Counted from the first letter of the stretch, positions 33,301 to 46,200 are shown. The stretch is DNA of 64,000 nucleotides from Asterochloris sp. CNOR1 (GCA_963969365.1 OZ017758.1:1-64000), one strand, 5' to 3'. The notes: generated by a model from the sequence alone, not told the origin. Numbers and translations are program-made.

Positions 33301-34551
33301 CATGAAGAAGGGCAGCTACCTGGTCAACACGGCCCGCGGCGCCATCTGCGACACCCAGGCAGTCAAGGAGGCTCTGGAGAGCGGCCACCTGCGTGGCTGT
33401 GAGCGTCCCTGCCTGTGACCTGGCCCAGGCTGGCCTGGGAGACAGTGCATTGCAAACCTGCAGCTTGGAGGAGGCCTGTGCTGTACTGCTCATGCGCAAG
33501 CAGCTCGGTACAATGCCTGCATGCGAGGACTCTGTGGCCTCATGGATTCAAGATGGTGGCTGTGTTCTTCTTAACAGGGAGCAGCTGCAGGGAGCAACGT
33601 CCTGCATAGACAGAGCATCAGTGTGCAATATTGTGTAACCAGAGTGCTGCCGGCTGCCACCTCAGCCTGAACTGAGGGCTTCTGGGGTGCCCTGCAGACG
33701 CTGGTGACGTCTGGTTCCCACAGCCTGCCCCCAAGGACCACCCCTGGCGCACAATGTGAGCATCTGCTGTTTCCCCTCATGAGTTACTTCTGTGGACTAT
33801 TGTCATCACTGTTGACTCTTACCTGTTGTTCTCTCTCGTTCCAGTTTGGACCACTCAGCAGTGGCTATATCACCCAGGCCCGCATCCTGATCTGCAGGCC
33901 AAACCATGCCATGACCCCTCACTACTCTGGCACCACCCTGGACGCTCAGGTGCAACCTCTTGCTGTTCATTGTCATTTGCCTTGCCTGTAGTGAGTGGCA
34001 GCTCTAGCGCGCTGTGCTCCTCTACTTTGCCACAGTAAATTCCCATGCTTTCAGCTAGGCGTCTAGCTAGACAGCGATGGACATGGGAATCCCCATAGAA
34101 CTCACGCTGAGCTTGTTCCCCTGGTTTCTTGGCACACCAGCTGAGTTGAGAACCCCACCTGCTGCAGGCCCGCTACACTGCTGGCACCAAGGACGTGCTG
34201 CAGCGCTTCTTTGACGGCACGCCCCTGAAGAAGGATGATGTCATTGTGGAGGTCAGTGCAACTGCACCTTAAAGCGCAGTGCGCATCTGTAGCTGGCCTG
34301 CCTGTCTAGGTGTCGATGTCTTGTCAAAGTTTTCAGCTGCTTGGCTAAGGCTCAACTCACTGAGCGGTTGACTATGTGCAGGGTGGCAAGATGGCTGCTC
34401 AGTACGACCAGAGCGCTAAGGAGCGCAACCTGGACTTTGAAAAGGTATGCCCCCAGACTGAGCGCCGCCTGTTGCCTCAGCGTCAGCCATTGCTTGGTAT
34501 GGATGCTTCAGCTCAGCAACATCTTCACTGTTGCAGGGGTGGGAGAAGTAG
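30373..34551 (+). CDS. FDH: NAD-dependent formate dehydrogenase, mitochondrial
   Basis: Fourteen exons keep phase throughout and give 396 aa: 30373-30526, 30709-30777, 30984-31059, 31461-31594, 31796-31848, 32134-32204, 32397-32475, 32703-32849, 33263-33398, 33698-33755, 33898-33949, 34168-34251, 34382-34444, 34537-34551. The product oxidises formate to CO2 with NAD+. The first ~28 residues ([19 protein letters not shown]) look like a mitochondrial presequence. Visible family marks: [30 protein letters not shown], the Rossmann motif [24 protein letters not shown] with the catalytic Arg, and [18 protein letters not shown] with the catalytic His. Length matches plant FDH (~380 aa). The final exon codes only GWEK and a TAG, a 15-nt coding exon. 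All introns are GT-AG. It diverges from the gene on its left and is followed closely by UBC12. Confidence 0.97.
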
Positions 34552-34937
34552 ATAGCAGGGACAAGGTAGAACTCTAGCGACCAGCCTCACAAAGAGATAT
34601 CGCCAACCCAGTCCATGAATTGCAGCCCGCTCAGCCAGCTCCCCAGTTTTGCTAACCTGGTTCTGAGCTGATCCATAACAGCTTGCCAGTCCTCCCAAGT
34701 TTTGCTTATGATTGCTCACCTGTGATACATGCACGTCATGTCTGTGATACAACAGCTCAGTAGTGCAGGGAGGTTGTTTCCAGAATGCGAGTGGAATAGA
34801 CCAAACTCAGCCTAGCGCAACCTGAGACCTGGCAGTAGTCAGCAGCCCGTCACTGGTGCTTGTGGTCTTCCTGAAGCCAGCCCCGAGGGTGCCGCTTGAG
34901 GCCCCTCGCACGCCTGGCATAGCATAACAGAGGCACG

Positions 34938-36639
34938 ATGATCAAGCTCTTCTCTGTCAAGGTGAACATCCGGCTGGCAGGGAGGTGCTGGCATGCCTTG
35001 CCTGGGCAAGGGCGCATTCCATGCCCAGTCTGCGCCTCCTGCAGGAAAAGCAGAAGAAGGATGCAGCAGCAAATGCAGGCAAGGGCGTAAAGCAGAGCGC
35101 TGGTGAGCTCAGGCTGCAGAAAGGTAAGACCTGTGCCCTGTGCGATAAGCACCATGCCCGCCTGTCTCTTAACAAGCTGCAGCTACCATGAGCTGCTGTG
35201 GTGGCATCATCATGCATGAGCATTGTTGCCTGCAGACATCTCAGAGCTCAACCTCACCAAGGGGACCAGCATTGTGTTTCCAGAGGGCAAGGACAACCTC
35301 ATGCATTTCCAAATCACTATCAAGCCAGAAGATGGTTTGTACAGGCAAGTTGTCCTGGCTGCAGCTGCTGTTGGCTTGCTGAGCCTGTACACCAGCCAGT
35401 TCTGCCCGGGCCGATTGCCGCCCAGCACTTGCCAGCAACTTCTTTTCTGGCCAGGTTGCTCCATTCTGCTGCCCAGTGGCGTCTGGCTGCTTGAGGCAGT
35501 GTCCCAGCATTGCAAAGGCTGTTGCCAGCCAGCCCAACAACGGCCTGTGGGCTCAACGTCGCGTATGCTGCTGCAGAGCGGGCAACTTTGTGTTTGACTT
35601 TGTCATCTCCACGTCGTACCCCCACGACGCGCCCAAAGTCAAATGCAAGACAAAGGTGACTCCTCCTATATGCCCTTCCTGGTGGCCTGCTGCATGTTTA
35701 AGGGAGTGGCAAGTGCACATCGTCTTTATGGCGCTCAGCCTTGAGCAGGACAGCTTCAGCATATGCTTTACTCTGTACTTGGCCAAGGAGCAGTGGTGGT
35801 CAGTGCAGCTGCAAAGTGATGCATTGAAATAGTCCCACCAATTGCTGCATTGTGGCACACAGCCAGCTCCCACAGGTCCCAACTGCGCAGATTGACAGCA
35901 CCGTCAAGAAATGTCACTGAGCTGTGGACTGCTACCTTGCCGAGAGGACGGCATGGGGGCCTGCTGGGCGCTCCACCTGCAACTGCGTTCAGTCAGCTTG
36001 AGGCTGTTCAGCTGCAACTCTTGCTGTGCAGCTGCTCATGCCCCAATTGCTGTGCAGGTGTATCACCCAAACATTGACCTAGAGGGCAACGTGTGCCTAA
36101 ACATCCTGCGAGAGGACTGGAAGCCTGTGCTTAGCATCAACTCAGTCATCTACGGCTTGCAGTACCTGTTCCTGGTGGGGGTGCCCTGCCGTGCCTCTGT
36201 GCATGCATGGAGAGCCATGCTGAAACACTGCTGAAATATGGGCAGAGCATTGCTGCATATTATATGGTGGCCAGGGTGGGTCATGCAATTCTTCAGGCTG
36301 GGGTGCCTGCATGTGCTAGTGCCAGCTGCTGCAAGCCACAGGGGATGGCAACTGCAATGGGCCTGCGATGACGTGACATGCCTGTTCTTGGTCAGGATGC
36401 CTGCATCTGCCAGAGCAGGCCATAGCAATGCCAGACAGGGCGGCTGTGATGGACGATGCTGCCCAGACAGGCCCAGCTGCAGTGCTGTGTGGCTGCAGGA
36501 TCCCAATCCAGATGACCCTCTGAACAAGGACGCGGCCCAGATGATGCAGGAGAGCCCCAGGCAGTTTGAGACGTATGTAACTTCCTCCTTGACGCGCGGC
36601 TGCAGCATTCAAGGGTCCTACTTCCCGCCCTGTAAATGA
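34938..36639 (+). CDS. UBC12: NEDD8-conjugating enzyme E2 (UBC12)
   Basis: Exons 34938-34961, 35045-35123, 35236-35344, 35577-35655, 36058-36174 and 36499-36639 give 182 aa in phase, the usual UBC12 length. The enzyme carries NEDD8/RUB1 as a thioester and passes it to cullins. The N-terminus MIKLFSVK is the E1-docking extension. Then come [23 protein letters not shown], the active-site segment [18 protein letters not shown] (catalytic Cys), [18 protein letters not shown] and [11 protein letters not shown]. The last exon reads through YVTSSLTRG to SYFPPCK and TGA, matching the family C-terminus position by position. A possible 33-nt 'intron' there is not needed. Intron 3 starts with GC (AG|GCAAGT), a GC-AG intron. 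Cytosol/nucleus is expected. Confidence 0.96.
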
Positions 36640-36900
36640 GCAGTGCTGTCCAGCTGTACCTTGATCCACCTCCCTGCTATATACGCTCTGCCTCAGGCAT
36701 GTACTAAATACGCAATCGCTGGCAGCATGCAGCGTCAGCAATGCCTGCCGTGGATCTCTGGGTATGTAGCAAACATCATGACAAGCAGCACCCCTAGAGG
36801 AGCCTCCCTGGACAGGGTCAATCAAGGCCAGCCTCAGGGCTCAGCTAGAGAACAGCATTCATGACCTACATTTGTGCTTCTTGTCCCAATTGTCGACCAC

Positions 36901-38344
36901 ATGCAGCCGCAGCAGCAGGACTTGCTGCAGGCTGATGACCTGCATGGTATGCTGCATGTCAGGGACAGCCTGGGTGCCGAGTCAGGCTTCCTGCAGCTGA
37001 CACTCATCAAGCAGGCGCTGCAGCTCCATCACAGGGTGAGCTCCTGTGCCTGTGCGGGCGCTGATCAGAGCTGCTGGTTGATCAATGGCCCACGTGCTGC
37101 AGGTTATCCTCCTTCTCGTCCAAGAAACGCTGCCTCACTACCACCAGGCCATACGCAAGCTGGTAGGCCTCCGCTGCCCAGCTACAGGACATGACCCTGA
37201 TGTATGTTCACCACCAAAGAAGGGACCCTCTCCCTGTAGGGCGTCAATCTGGCTTTGGCCAGCCAGCAAGGCCACCTTGTAGCTGTGGACCTGGGCCACT
37301 CGCTGGTAGCCAGCGGTGGCAGTCCAGAGGCTGGTGAGCAGTGGCGGCTGGTAGTCCCTGCCTCTGCATGCCGGTCGAGCTCAGCCGACCTCTGCCCTGC
37401 AGAGCTTGATGTGCAAGACGTGGTCAGCCAGCTGGAGCTGCACTGTGAGGAGGCTGCAGAGCAGACTCAGCAAGTCTGCATAGTGATAGAATCTGTCAGC
37501 GTGAGTGCCGTCATCCAGCACCAACAGCCTGCATGCGGCAACAGAAGACCCCATTGGCATGGCTGCTGCAGGCCATCAGCCAACTGTGCCCCAGTATCCA
37601 ATCCCTCCAATCTTTTTTGCACTCTGTGGATGTCCTCACACATCAGGTAGGCACCCCCCAGCTGTGGCTTACATGCCAGCAAGCTGCTGAGCCGGACTTG
37701 TGCCGCTGCTGGCAACCTGGTGGGCCAATGTTGCACTTGTGCCGGCATGCTGCTGCTTCGACATTTTGCTGTGCCATCAAGGCAATGTGCCACCCTCATT
37801 CTTACGCCAACAGACCATTGTGCCAACATTGTGCTGCTGCTGCAGAGAGGCGCACACGCCTTCTTATTTGATCACAGGGACATAGAGCAGGACACTGTAT
37901 GGCAGGCCTTCCTTGACTTCCGCTGCAGCGTGAGTGTGCCGCCATTGTGCATGAAGGCAGGGCAGAAGCAGAGCTGTCAAGGACTGTGTGCACCCGGACA
38001 GAACTAGAGCTGTCTTGTATGTGAATGTGTTGCTCTCAGCCAGGGCAGTGCCAGAGCTCCCTTCAAATTTGTGACCTGCAGGCCCTGATTGAGGTGTTGC
38101 CTCTAGACTCTGGAGCTTCAGCTGAGGTTCATGGTCAGGTGTGGTGCTGTAGAACTGCAGCCAACACCCTGTCATATTGGTAGATGTGCCCGGCCTTCAG
38201 ATCTATCCTTCTTTGCAGATCCAGCTTCTTCGGCGCAGAGCCCCACTGCATGCTGCTCATAGTCACATCCCGCCCTTTCAATGCTACTTCTACAAGCTCA
38301 GCCCCACTGGCCTGCATCTTACCCTGCAGCCTGCTGTCGAGTGA
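36901..38344 (+). CDS. ELP6: Elongator complex protein 6
   Basis: Exons: 36901-37035, 37103-37162, 37240-37333, 37403-37500, ~37545 or 37572-37646, ~37814-37929, 38082-38138, 38219-38344. ELP6 is one of the three RecA-fold, non-catalytic subunits (ELP4-6) of Elongator, which modifies wobble uridines of tRNA. Family pattern in order: GAESGFLQLTLIKQALQ, VILLLVQETLPHYHQAIRKL, GVNLALASQQGHLVAVDL, VCIVIESVS, ANIVLLLQRGAHAF, LIEVLPLDSGASAEVHGQ, IQLLRRRAPLH, FQCYFYKLSPTGLHL. No Walker A is present, as expected. The join between exons 5 and 6 is off by one base with any GT-AG pair I can find, so that border is unresolved or carries an indel. The start ATG at 36901 is the first in frame. Confidence 0.88.
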
Positions 38345-38458
38345 CCCTGGAGACGCAGAGCTTAAGCTGCAGCGACACTTAAAGAGCAACACTGATGGTC
38401 AATGAAAGGCTCGCAGAACCAGGTACATAAGCGCTGTACGGGAGGCTGACGGAGAAGT

Positions 38459-39989
38459 CTAGTCGAACAGGGAGAAACCCATGTCCTGCACAAGCAACGA
38501 CGCCATGTCAGGTGCGGTCATGTCGTCAGCTCACACAATCAAAATCAGCAGCTTCGATGGCAGGCGGCACAGGGCACAGCACATGCTACAGCAAAGCTGC
38601 GCAGCAACAGCAGTCATCAAAGCAACACAAACGATGCGCCTGGCCGGGGGAGGCCAGGCCTAGCGTTCGATGGCCAAGCTCACCTCGTCCTCCTCCTCTT
38701 CCTCCTCCTCCTTCTTCTCCTCCTTCTTCTCCTCGGCTGCACAACACAGCGCTGCTTCAGTCAACAAAAAGCATGAGGTGGCAGGAGAGTGCTGTACTGT
38801 CGTTAACAATCCTGAAGTCCGCCCTGCACACTTCTCACAGAACACAGCTGCCTGTTAAGCATTGCCCTGTGCACCCAAGCAGGACCACTCAACGCTGAGG
38901 TAGCGGAGCCCAGCTACATGTGCCAGCATGTGTACAAAGTGCAGCGCAATCGTGGCGGTGCCCACCTGCCCAGGCAACACAACACCCCTAGGTGATTCAG
39001 CAGGCAGCCACTGCCCACAACCAGCACTGCAGCCCAAACCCCGGTATAGCTTTACCAGCTGGCCACTGCCCCCCCAGCAATACAGCCCACATTCCAGTGT
39101 GGGTTCACCGGCCGGGAGCAGCACCGCAGCCAGCGGTGCAGCGTAGAGCCCAATGTGTGATCGATGGCTAAACACTGCCCGCCAGTTCAGCTTCAATCCA
39201 GTGTGGGATCAACAGCCTCCCACTGTACCAAAGCCAGCAGTGCAGGACAGACAGAGCCCAGTGTGGGCGCAACTGCTGTCCAGTGCCCACCGTCAGCAGT
39301 GCAGCCCAAACCCCGGTGCGTATCCAATGGTCGGCCACTGCGCTAAGGCCAGCAGTGCAGCCAAGAGCCCCACCTGCGCCGCCGCCGCCGCCTCCAGCAG
39401 CTACGCCACCGCCGCCGCCACCGCCTCCGCCACCTGCAGGCACGCTGGCCAGCTTGCCCAGGCCCTGGCTGATGACATCCTCGATGTCCTTGCCCTCCAT
39501 CTCGCTGATCAGCTTGTCCACGCGGTCGCTGTCAGCCTCAATTCCCACTGCAGGGCAGGCAGGGAGCGATGGTCGGTGGGCGGGAAACAGCTGGCAGCGT
39601 CATAATGTTGATCCCCAGTGTATGCCTGGGCCCTGTAGCAGCTGCAGCCTCCTACTGACAGTGACACTCTGGGGGCAGCACGATGAATGGCCATAATGCA
39701 GAACGCAGGCTGTGTTGGGGCAGTCAACTCCAGCAAGCTGGTCTGGCTCAGGAGAGGAAAGGCATGCTGACGGTTGCAGCTCATGCAGCCAACCACCGGG
39801 CACCGCCCCTCACCAGAGCTCAGAATTTTGTTGATTTCATCTGCTGAGGGTGAGCGGTTGCCCCCCAGAGCAGCCTGCAGGGTGGCACTCAGCCTGTCAG
39901 GTCCTCTCCCCCAGATCACAGACTTGGCAGCTGTGCAGGTCAAGCATGAGAGAGGGCCTCACCAGCAGATAAGCGGAGATCACACGCAT
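38459..39989 (-). CDS. RPP2: Large-subunit acidic ribosomal protein P2
   Basis: Five exons (39989-39963, 39874-39814, 39547-39374, 38736-38684, 38485-38459) give 113 aa in phase. The N-terminus [19 protein letters not shown], then [20 protein letters not shown] and [13 protein letters not shown], are the P2 dimerisation fold. A long Gly run follows, then a Lys/Glu run ([17 protein letters not shown]), and the last nine-codon exon reads DMGFSLFD and TAG, the conserved stalk tail that recruits elongation-factor GTPases. P2 pairs with P1 on the P0 stalk. The Gly run is coded by GGC/GGT-rich triplets, likely to vary in length. The 27-nt first and last exons are easily missed by gene finders. Confidence 0.95.
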
Positions 39990-40290
39990 GGTGGAGCGTG
40001 TGTCTGTATTTAACCGCTGCGCTGAGCTGAGAGAAATAGGCAGATGGCTGCTAGGGCTTGTGAAACCCCTGCCCTACTTCGTCAAGCCACGATCCCCTGG
40101 TTCACCTGGCCAGGCGCTCACCATTATGCTTGCTTTGACCCCAGACGGGTCCATAGTAGTGTCTGAAGCAAGTTCACTTTCTGGTCAAGACCAGCATTCA
40201 GCCATCGTGGCCATGGCGCTTAAAGCTGTGAAAAATGTGCAGCCAAAGGGGCAAGCTCGCTCGCAGTGAGACGTACATTGTCTGGCCTCC
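39990..40290. promoter_or_regulatory. Divergent promoter region, RPP2 / ADIP-like gene
   Basis: 301 bp lie between the ATG of RPP2 on the minus strand and the ATG of the ADIP-like gene. GTATTTAACC (about 40007) and several A+T-rich words are present. No motif can be assigned with confidence. The divergent layout is the evidence. Confidence 0.4.
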
Positions 40291-43200
40291 ATGGAGGATA
40301 ATGAGTTCAAGAGAGCCCTCTTCGCCACTCGCACCAGCCTGGACAGCGAGGATGAGCTGGACAAGGAACTGCAGGTCAGTCTTTAGGCCGCAAAGACGCC
40401 AGGCTTAAACAGGCATGTGATTTGTGCATCTGCAGGGCGCAGCACGCCATTTTCAGGCCTCTGTAATCTCCAGCAGAGTGTCATGTTGCAGAATTATGCT
40501 GTGCGGCCATGCTCACATGAGGGAGAGGGCTCTCAAGCGGCACTTTCATCGAGTGCTCACTTTCTTGACGCAAGCATGTGCACTCCTGCTGCCTGCACCA
40601 CTTGCCCCTTGCCTCCAGCGGTGTGCTTGAGCCTCATGTGGTGCACAGTTGAGTCACCCTAGCTCCGCATCGAGCCATCCTGGCCAGCTGCTTTGGCAGA
40701 AAGCTGATTCCAGCTGACCCTGCTGTGCTGCTCCCGGTGCTGTAGCGGGTGGTTGAGGAGATGGAGGGGCCTGCCAGCCACAGCCTGAACGGCGATTTTG
40801 CGCCCTCACCCAGCGAGGGGGAGGTATTTGCCGCTCCCGACAACCTGCACACCGCCATCCCCCACCTGCAGTCCACCCTGGCAGGTGAGGCGGGCGTCAT
40901 TCACTTGTCATGTGCTTGCTCAGGGAGCGTCCGCATGAGTCATAAACCATCTTGGGGCAGATGCGGTGCGTCATCCCCCAAGTCAGGGTGGCCGTGTCAG
41001 GGTGCAGCTGTGCCGGTGGCCTGCACCTTTGCTGGCATAGGTGATTCCTGCACAGGGCCTGCACTCATGCCTGTGACACCCGTACACCTACTTTAGCAGT
41101 CCCCACCCACTGATTGCATGCGTCCCTGCCCGGTGCAGCATTTGGGTTTCTCATGCTGCATCATGCCAGAGCTGCGCAGGGCCTGCATTCCTGTATGTGT
41201 CAGTCACAGACCCACTCTTGCCGCCTGTTGCAGCCAGCTGTACTCACTGACTGCACACGACCCTGCAACATGCAGCTTTTGGCTTCCCCTCGACTCTCAA
41301 CTTGCTGACGGGCGCGCCCGTGGACGCAGCTGCGGTCTGCAACCTGGTGCACGGCATGTTGCAGCAGCGTCAGCGCGCACTGGAGCAGCGTGCGCAGCTG
41401 GACGACCACGTGCAGCGCATGCGCAGCGAGGTGGCGCAGTGCGAGCAGACGCGAGACCGCCTGCAGGCACAGCTGCACGGGCGCGAGCGAGAGCTGGGGG
41501 CGCTGCAGAACAAGGTACGGGGGGCGGGGGAGGTGGGGCCAGGGTCTGGCCATCAAAGGTGGCTGTGAGGAAGCATGGTCTGCTCCGATCACGCTCCTGC
41601 AGAGTCAGGTGGGAGGAGGCTCCATGATGCAGCAGGCACGTCCTGGAAGGGGCAGCTGGGGGCTCGGCAGAACAAGGTGGGACGGAATTGACCAGCAGAA
41701 TGGGCTGTGAGAAGACTTGCTCTTGTCTGTACCTGCTCCTGCAGATTCTGGTGGGAGAGTGCTGCATGCAGAAAGGTGGACAGGCTGCGCAATGAGAGTG
41801 GCAGCAGCAGGCATGTGCACATCAGCTGTGGCACATCAAGTCCTGGGATGGAAGAGCCTGCTTTGCGGCTCTGGGTGGAGACACGTTTGTGAGAGGGGGC
41901 TGCGTGGAGCAGCAGGGGTGGCTGACTGCAGCTCTGCCGCGGCACTGGCTCATGCAGGAGCTGGGGCTGCTGCAGAACAGAGATTTGCCGTGGGCTCGCA
42001 GCAGTGAGAGCTGCAGATGAAGGCATGTGCACACTGGCTCAACATTCTCTGAGCAGGCCTGCTCTGGGCCACTGGGCACTGCAGGGTTTCTATAGTGGGG
42101 CCACAGGACGCAACTGTGTCGCATGGTGCAGCGTTCAGGGCTGCCAGCAATGCAGGCAGCTGCATGGGCGGAAGTTGGGAGCGCTGCGGCTTACTGCTGC
42201 GGGCAGGGATGTTGCTTGAGACATGGAAGGAGAGCAGGAGTCCGGTGCTGGGCAGTGCTGCTGCTGCTGAACGCTTGAGAGCGCTGGAGCGCAGAGGTCT
42301 GGCTGAGGGTGTGTCTTCCATGTCCATGCACTGCTGACCCAACCCCCGCATGGAGCCTGGGGTGGTCTGTCGGCAGCCTCATCGTGTGCCTGTCTGCAGG
42401 ACGCAGACTTGGAGCACTCTGGGGTAACTTCTTTTGGCATCCTCACATGATGTGTCTGTCTGCAGAGCGCCCACCTGGAGCGACTGGGGTGGCTCGTCAT
42501 AATCACTATCTTGTGCCTATCTGCAGAGTGTCCACCTGGAGTACTATGGGGGAACTTGTCAGCATCCTCGTCGTGTGCCTGTCTGCAGAGCGCCAGTCTG
42601 GAGCGAAGGGTGGCAGGGGAGGTGGGCCAGCTCACCCGCGAGCGCGATGACCTGCAGCGGCAGTGTGCGGACCTGCAGCGGCGCCAGACGCAGTTCCAGC
42701 ACGAGATCAGGCGCAAGGTGGGGTTTTACATATAGGGTTTCCTGTACAGCCGCTGCCGGCACACAGGGTGCCCACCAGCTGTGCAGTAGAGTAGGCAAGG
42801 GCCTGAAGCTTGCAGGCACTGGCTGCAGCAGCGGCCCATCTCCTGGAAGGCAAGCAGAATGCATGCGCCTTACGTCTGAGCACTTCTGTAGCCAGTTGGG
42901 AAGGAAGTCAGGGGAAAATGAAGTTAGCACTTCTGGCCAACCCTTGCATCTTGCTCTGTGGCCCACTGAACTGGGTCCAGTGGGCTCTTGCATCTAGGAA
43001 GCAGCGTCGCAGGGCATGATGCCGCGTTGCAGAGCACCATATTTCCATCAGAATGGCTCAGCACGCCAAGCTCTCTGGTCTTGCCGTTCTCACCCCTTAC
43101 ATGCAGCCACCTTTAGATGAAGTATGCCGGCGGACAACCTGCTTAAGCTGCACAAAGTGGTGACCTGCACCTGCCGGGGCTGCGTCAGAGGCAAGCTGCA

Positions 43201-46200
43201 CGCATGGTCTGAAGGGCCATCGACCTGCTCCCTGTAGCTGTGCTGCTGCCTGCAAACAGATTGCACCCTGCTCGCGTCTCAAGTGACCCGAAAGCCTGTG
43301 CTGTCCAGGTCAAGGGCAGGGATGCAGATGGCTGCAAGGCTTTCTCAACCCCCCCCCCCCCCCCCCCCCCCCAAAAAGAACTGGAAATGCTCTCTGAATC
43401 AAAAGGACCAGCAGGCTGGCCATAGTGGACCTTCCTGTAGTGAGGGTGGCTGCACCAGCAGTGCATGCTGAGGTTGAGTAAATCTTCATGGCTTGTGTAC
43501 CTGCTTGGCCTCACTGTTGTTGCATGAGGGGCTACAGGGCAAAGCTTGGAGGCCAGCAGATGGTGCGTGACCTCGTTGCAGTACACCCTCCTGGCTGCAG
43601 ATCATGGAACATGCAAAGGCTCATGTCGAGTTTGCTGGCTTGTTACTGCTCTTAACTGACGTGCTGGGCCTGCAGGAGCTGGAGCACTGACGGATATGTC
43701 ACAGACGCTGCGGAGGGCCTCACAATTGTCTGCTACGCCTGCAGGAGCTGGAGCACGAGAAGCTGCAGGTGAAGCTCCGAAACCAGCTGATGGAGCGCAA
43801 GAGGGAGGCCAAGAAGGCCTTTGATCTGGCCGGGCAGATCCAGAAGCGGGTTCAGCAGCAGGCTGGGGCAGGGGGCGGAGAGGGGCGGCGCCCTTCCGCG
43901 AGGGCAGATGAGGAAACCTACAGGGTAAGTTGGTGGTGGCCTGCAGAGCAGAGGCAGTGCATGCAGCGTGTCTCTGCTGCATGCCCATGCAGCACCTCCT
44001 CTGCCTCACCAGGCCAGGCGCTCAATGAAGGTTGTGCCCTCAGCACTGTTTGTGTGCATTCAGCTGGCTGCTTGCTGCGCAACAAAGTTGGAAGGAAGTG
44101 TTGGAAGATGAGTTGCCTGCCAGAAGGGACATCTGCAGCTGTTTACATCTGCTAAGGTTCCACTAGCTGCTCACATGCATTGCACCACATGCAGCGCTGC
44201 ATTTATTGTAGGTGCCTATGAGACCCACCTTCACATGCGTTGCTCAGATACCACTCTGCACCTGCAGATGATTGTGGGTGCCTATGAGACCCGGCTTCAA
44301 GATGCTGCTGCCGAGGCTGCCGATTTGCGGCAGGCCCTGACCAGTCTGCAGCAGGAGCACCGCACGCTGGAGAACCGGCAGGCCGCCCAGATGCAGCGCA
44401 TCGCGGCCGCCAGCAACCTGGTGAGTCTGAGTAAGCAGATTACCATGACGCAGCACTGCGCCTATGAGACCTGCCTTCACGATGCGGTGCAACGCGGCTG
44501 CTTGGGAAGGTGGCAATAGCGGGGCAGCTGCCCAAAGGGAGCTCTGCACCGCAGCTGCCAGAAACCTCACCAGCTGTGCCTGACAGTCGCTGGGTTGCTG
44601 AAGGCTTCATGAGAGCGTGAAGTGTCTGTGCCCGACAGTGGCTGGAGTGCTTGAGGCTGCATGAGAGGGCCCTCTGGAGGGTGCACCACCTGTGGCTGAC
44701 CAGACCTACTGTGCTTGACTGTCATAGAAAGCCTCGCCTCCCTCACCAGCAGCAGCTGTGTGGAGCACCTGGTCATCGTGTCAAGTGCATCACTCTCATT
44801 GGTCCTGCCTCCAGAGCTTGTTTGTGTGTCGAGGGTGACTGATCGCACCTGCATGCCTGCCTAGCAGGAGTGAGCTGCATGAAGGCCTCTCAAGGGGCCA
44901 TGAGGCAGAGATTACAGCCCATCTCTGGAGGCTGTGTGACAAAGTGTTGGTCTCTTGTGGAAGCTGTGGCAAGCTTGCTGCCGGTCTGTAGGTGTAGCAG
45001 CAGATGTTTCCTGTAAGCAGTGCTGCATTCTGCAGACCAGATCCAGATGTGGGGGGCCTTGTCTCACCTGGAGGTGGAGGATGCCAAGGTGGACCCTGAC
45101 TGGTGCCGCACTTTATGACCCAGCAGCCTCTTGGGCTGCAGCAAGGCTGGGCTGCATTGGAACCCTTGCAGACATAGGCGCCATGCGCGCTCAGCTGAGG
45201 CCAGCACGCTGCCAGCTGGCACCTGGAGGGTGCCCTGCTCCACAGCGCTGCAGGAGCCAGCGAGGGGCACCCTGCCCAACCAGCTGATGACAGCACTCCA
45301 CCAGCTGGCATCTGGTGTGTACCCTCCTCCACAACTTTGCAGGAGGAGACGGGGCGGCGCACCTGCTCGCCCGCCTGATGGCTGCACTCCACCAGGTGCC
45401 AGTCTGAGGTGTGCCGCGCCTCTGCAGGTGGAGGACGACTTTGTGGACTCCCTGGAGGGCCGCCAGCCGGGCGAGCTGCAGGCCGAGCTGGACGGCAAGC
45501 TCGCGGCGCTCCGGCGGCGAGCGGGGGCCCTGGCCGCAGAGGACGGCCCCACGCGTCAGGTGAGGCAGGCAGCAGCGCTGTATCACCAGGCGTGTGCCCC
45601 TCCCCCCCACCCTCTCTCCGGGGATGGTTGCTGCAGACCAGGCGCTGTTGACGCAAAGGCACCACAGGTGCCGATTGAGCCTGTTTGATGGCGGCTGTTC
45701 TTTGCCTGCAAGTGCCCAGGGTCCAGCGGTGCTCTCCTTGGTAGCTGCAAGCAAAGCAGTCTGAGGACACTTGGCCCCACGAGCTTGGTTGCTGCAGACC
45801 AATTTACACTGTGGACAGTGCTGCGCTGAACCTTGGCTGGTGCCCCTTGCAGGAGCTGGCCAGTCCAGGGGAGCAGCGTCTGCATGACGAGCTCATGGCA
45901 GCCCGCAAAGTCATTCAGGACCAGGTCAGCTGCCAGGAAACACTGCAGCACATGGCAGATCAGTCACACATTCCGATGGGGTTACCGCATGGGTGGAGTT
46001 GGTGCTTTTGCCAGCAGCCCGCTTGTCATGCTCATGGTTGCCAGACTGAAGATTGCCAGCTCACTGCATCCTTTCACAGAGACTGAGAATTGGCAGGATG
46101 CCTGCCAGCCAGTCACGACCTGGTAGGCAGACGTTGCCTCTGGATCCAAGCAACTCTGGAGCACTCATTCATCAAAGGGAATCGCATTGCTGCACCTTTC

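Noticed and set aside
36573-36605. A 33-nt intron in the last UBC12 exon (GTATGT...CTGCAG)
   Set aside because: Reading straight through gives the full conserved UBC12 C-terminus at the right length; splicing would remove eleven residues that the family keeps.
38690-38736. Ser-rich coding run on the + strand (Ser/Phe repeats)
   Set aside because: It is the antisense of the Lys/Glu tract in the RPP2 exon.
39374-39450. Pro-rich plus-strand ORF
   Set aside because: It is the antisense of the Gly run in RPP2.
45036-45090. An additional ADIP exon starting at 45039
   Set aside because: The stretch resembles exon 7's start but would break the phase that otherwise closes over all thirteen exons; treated as an echo.
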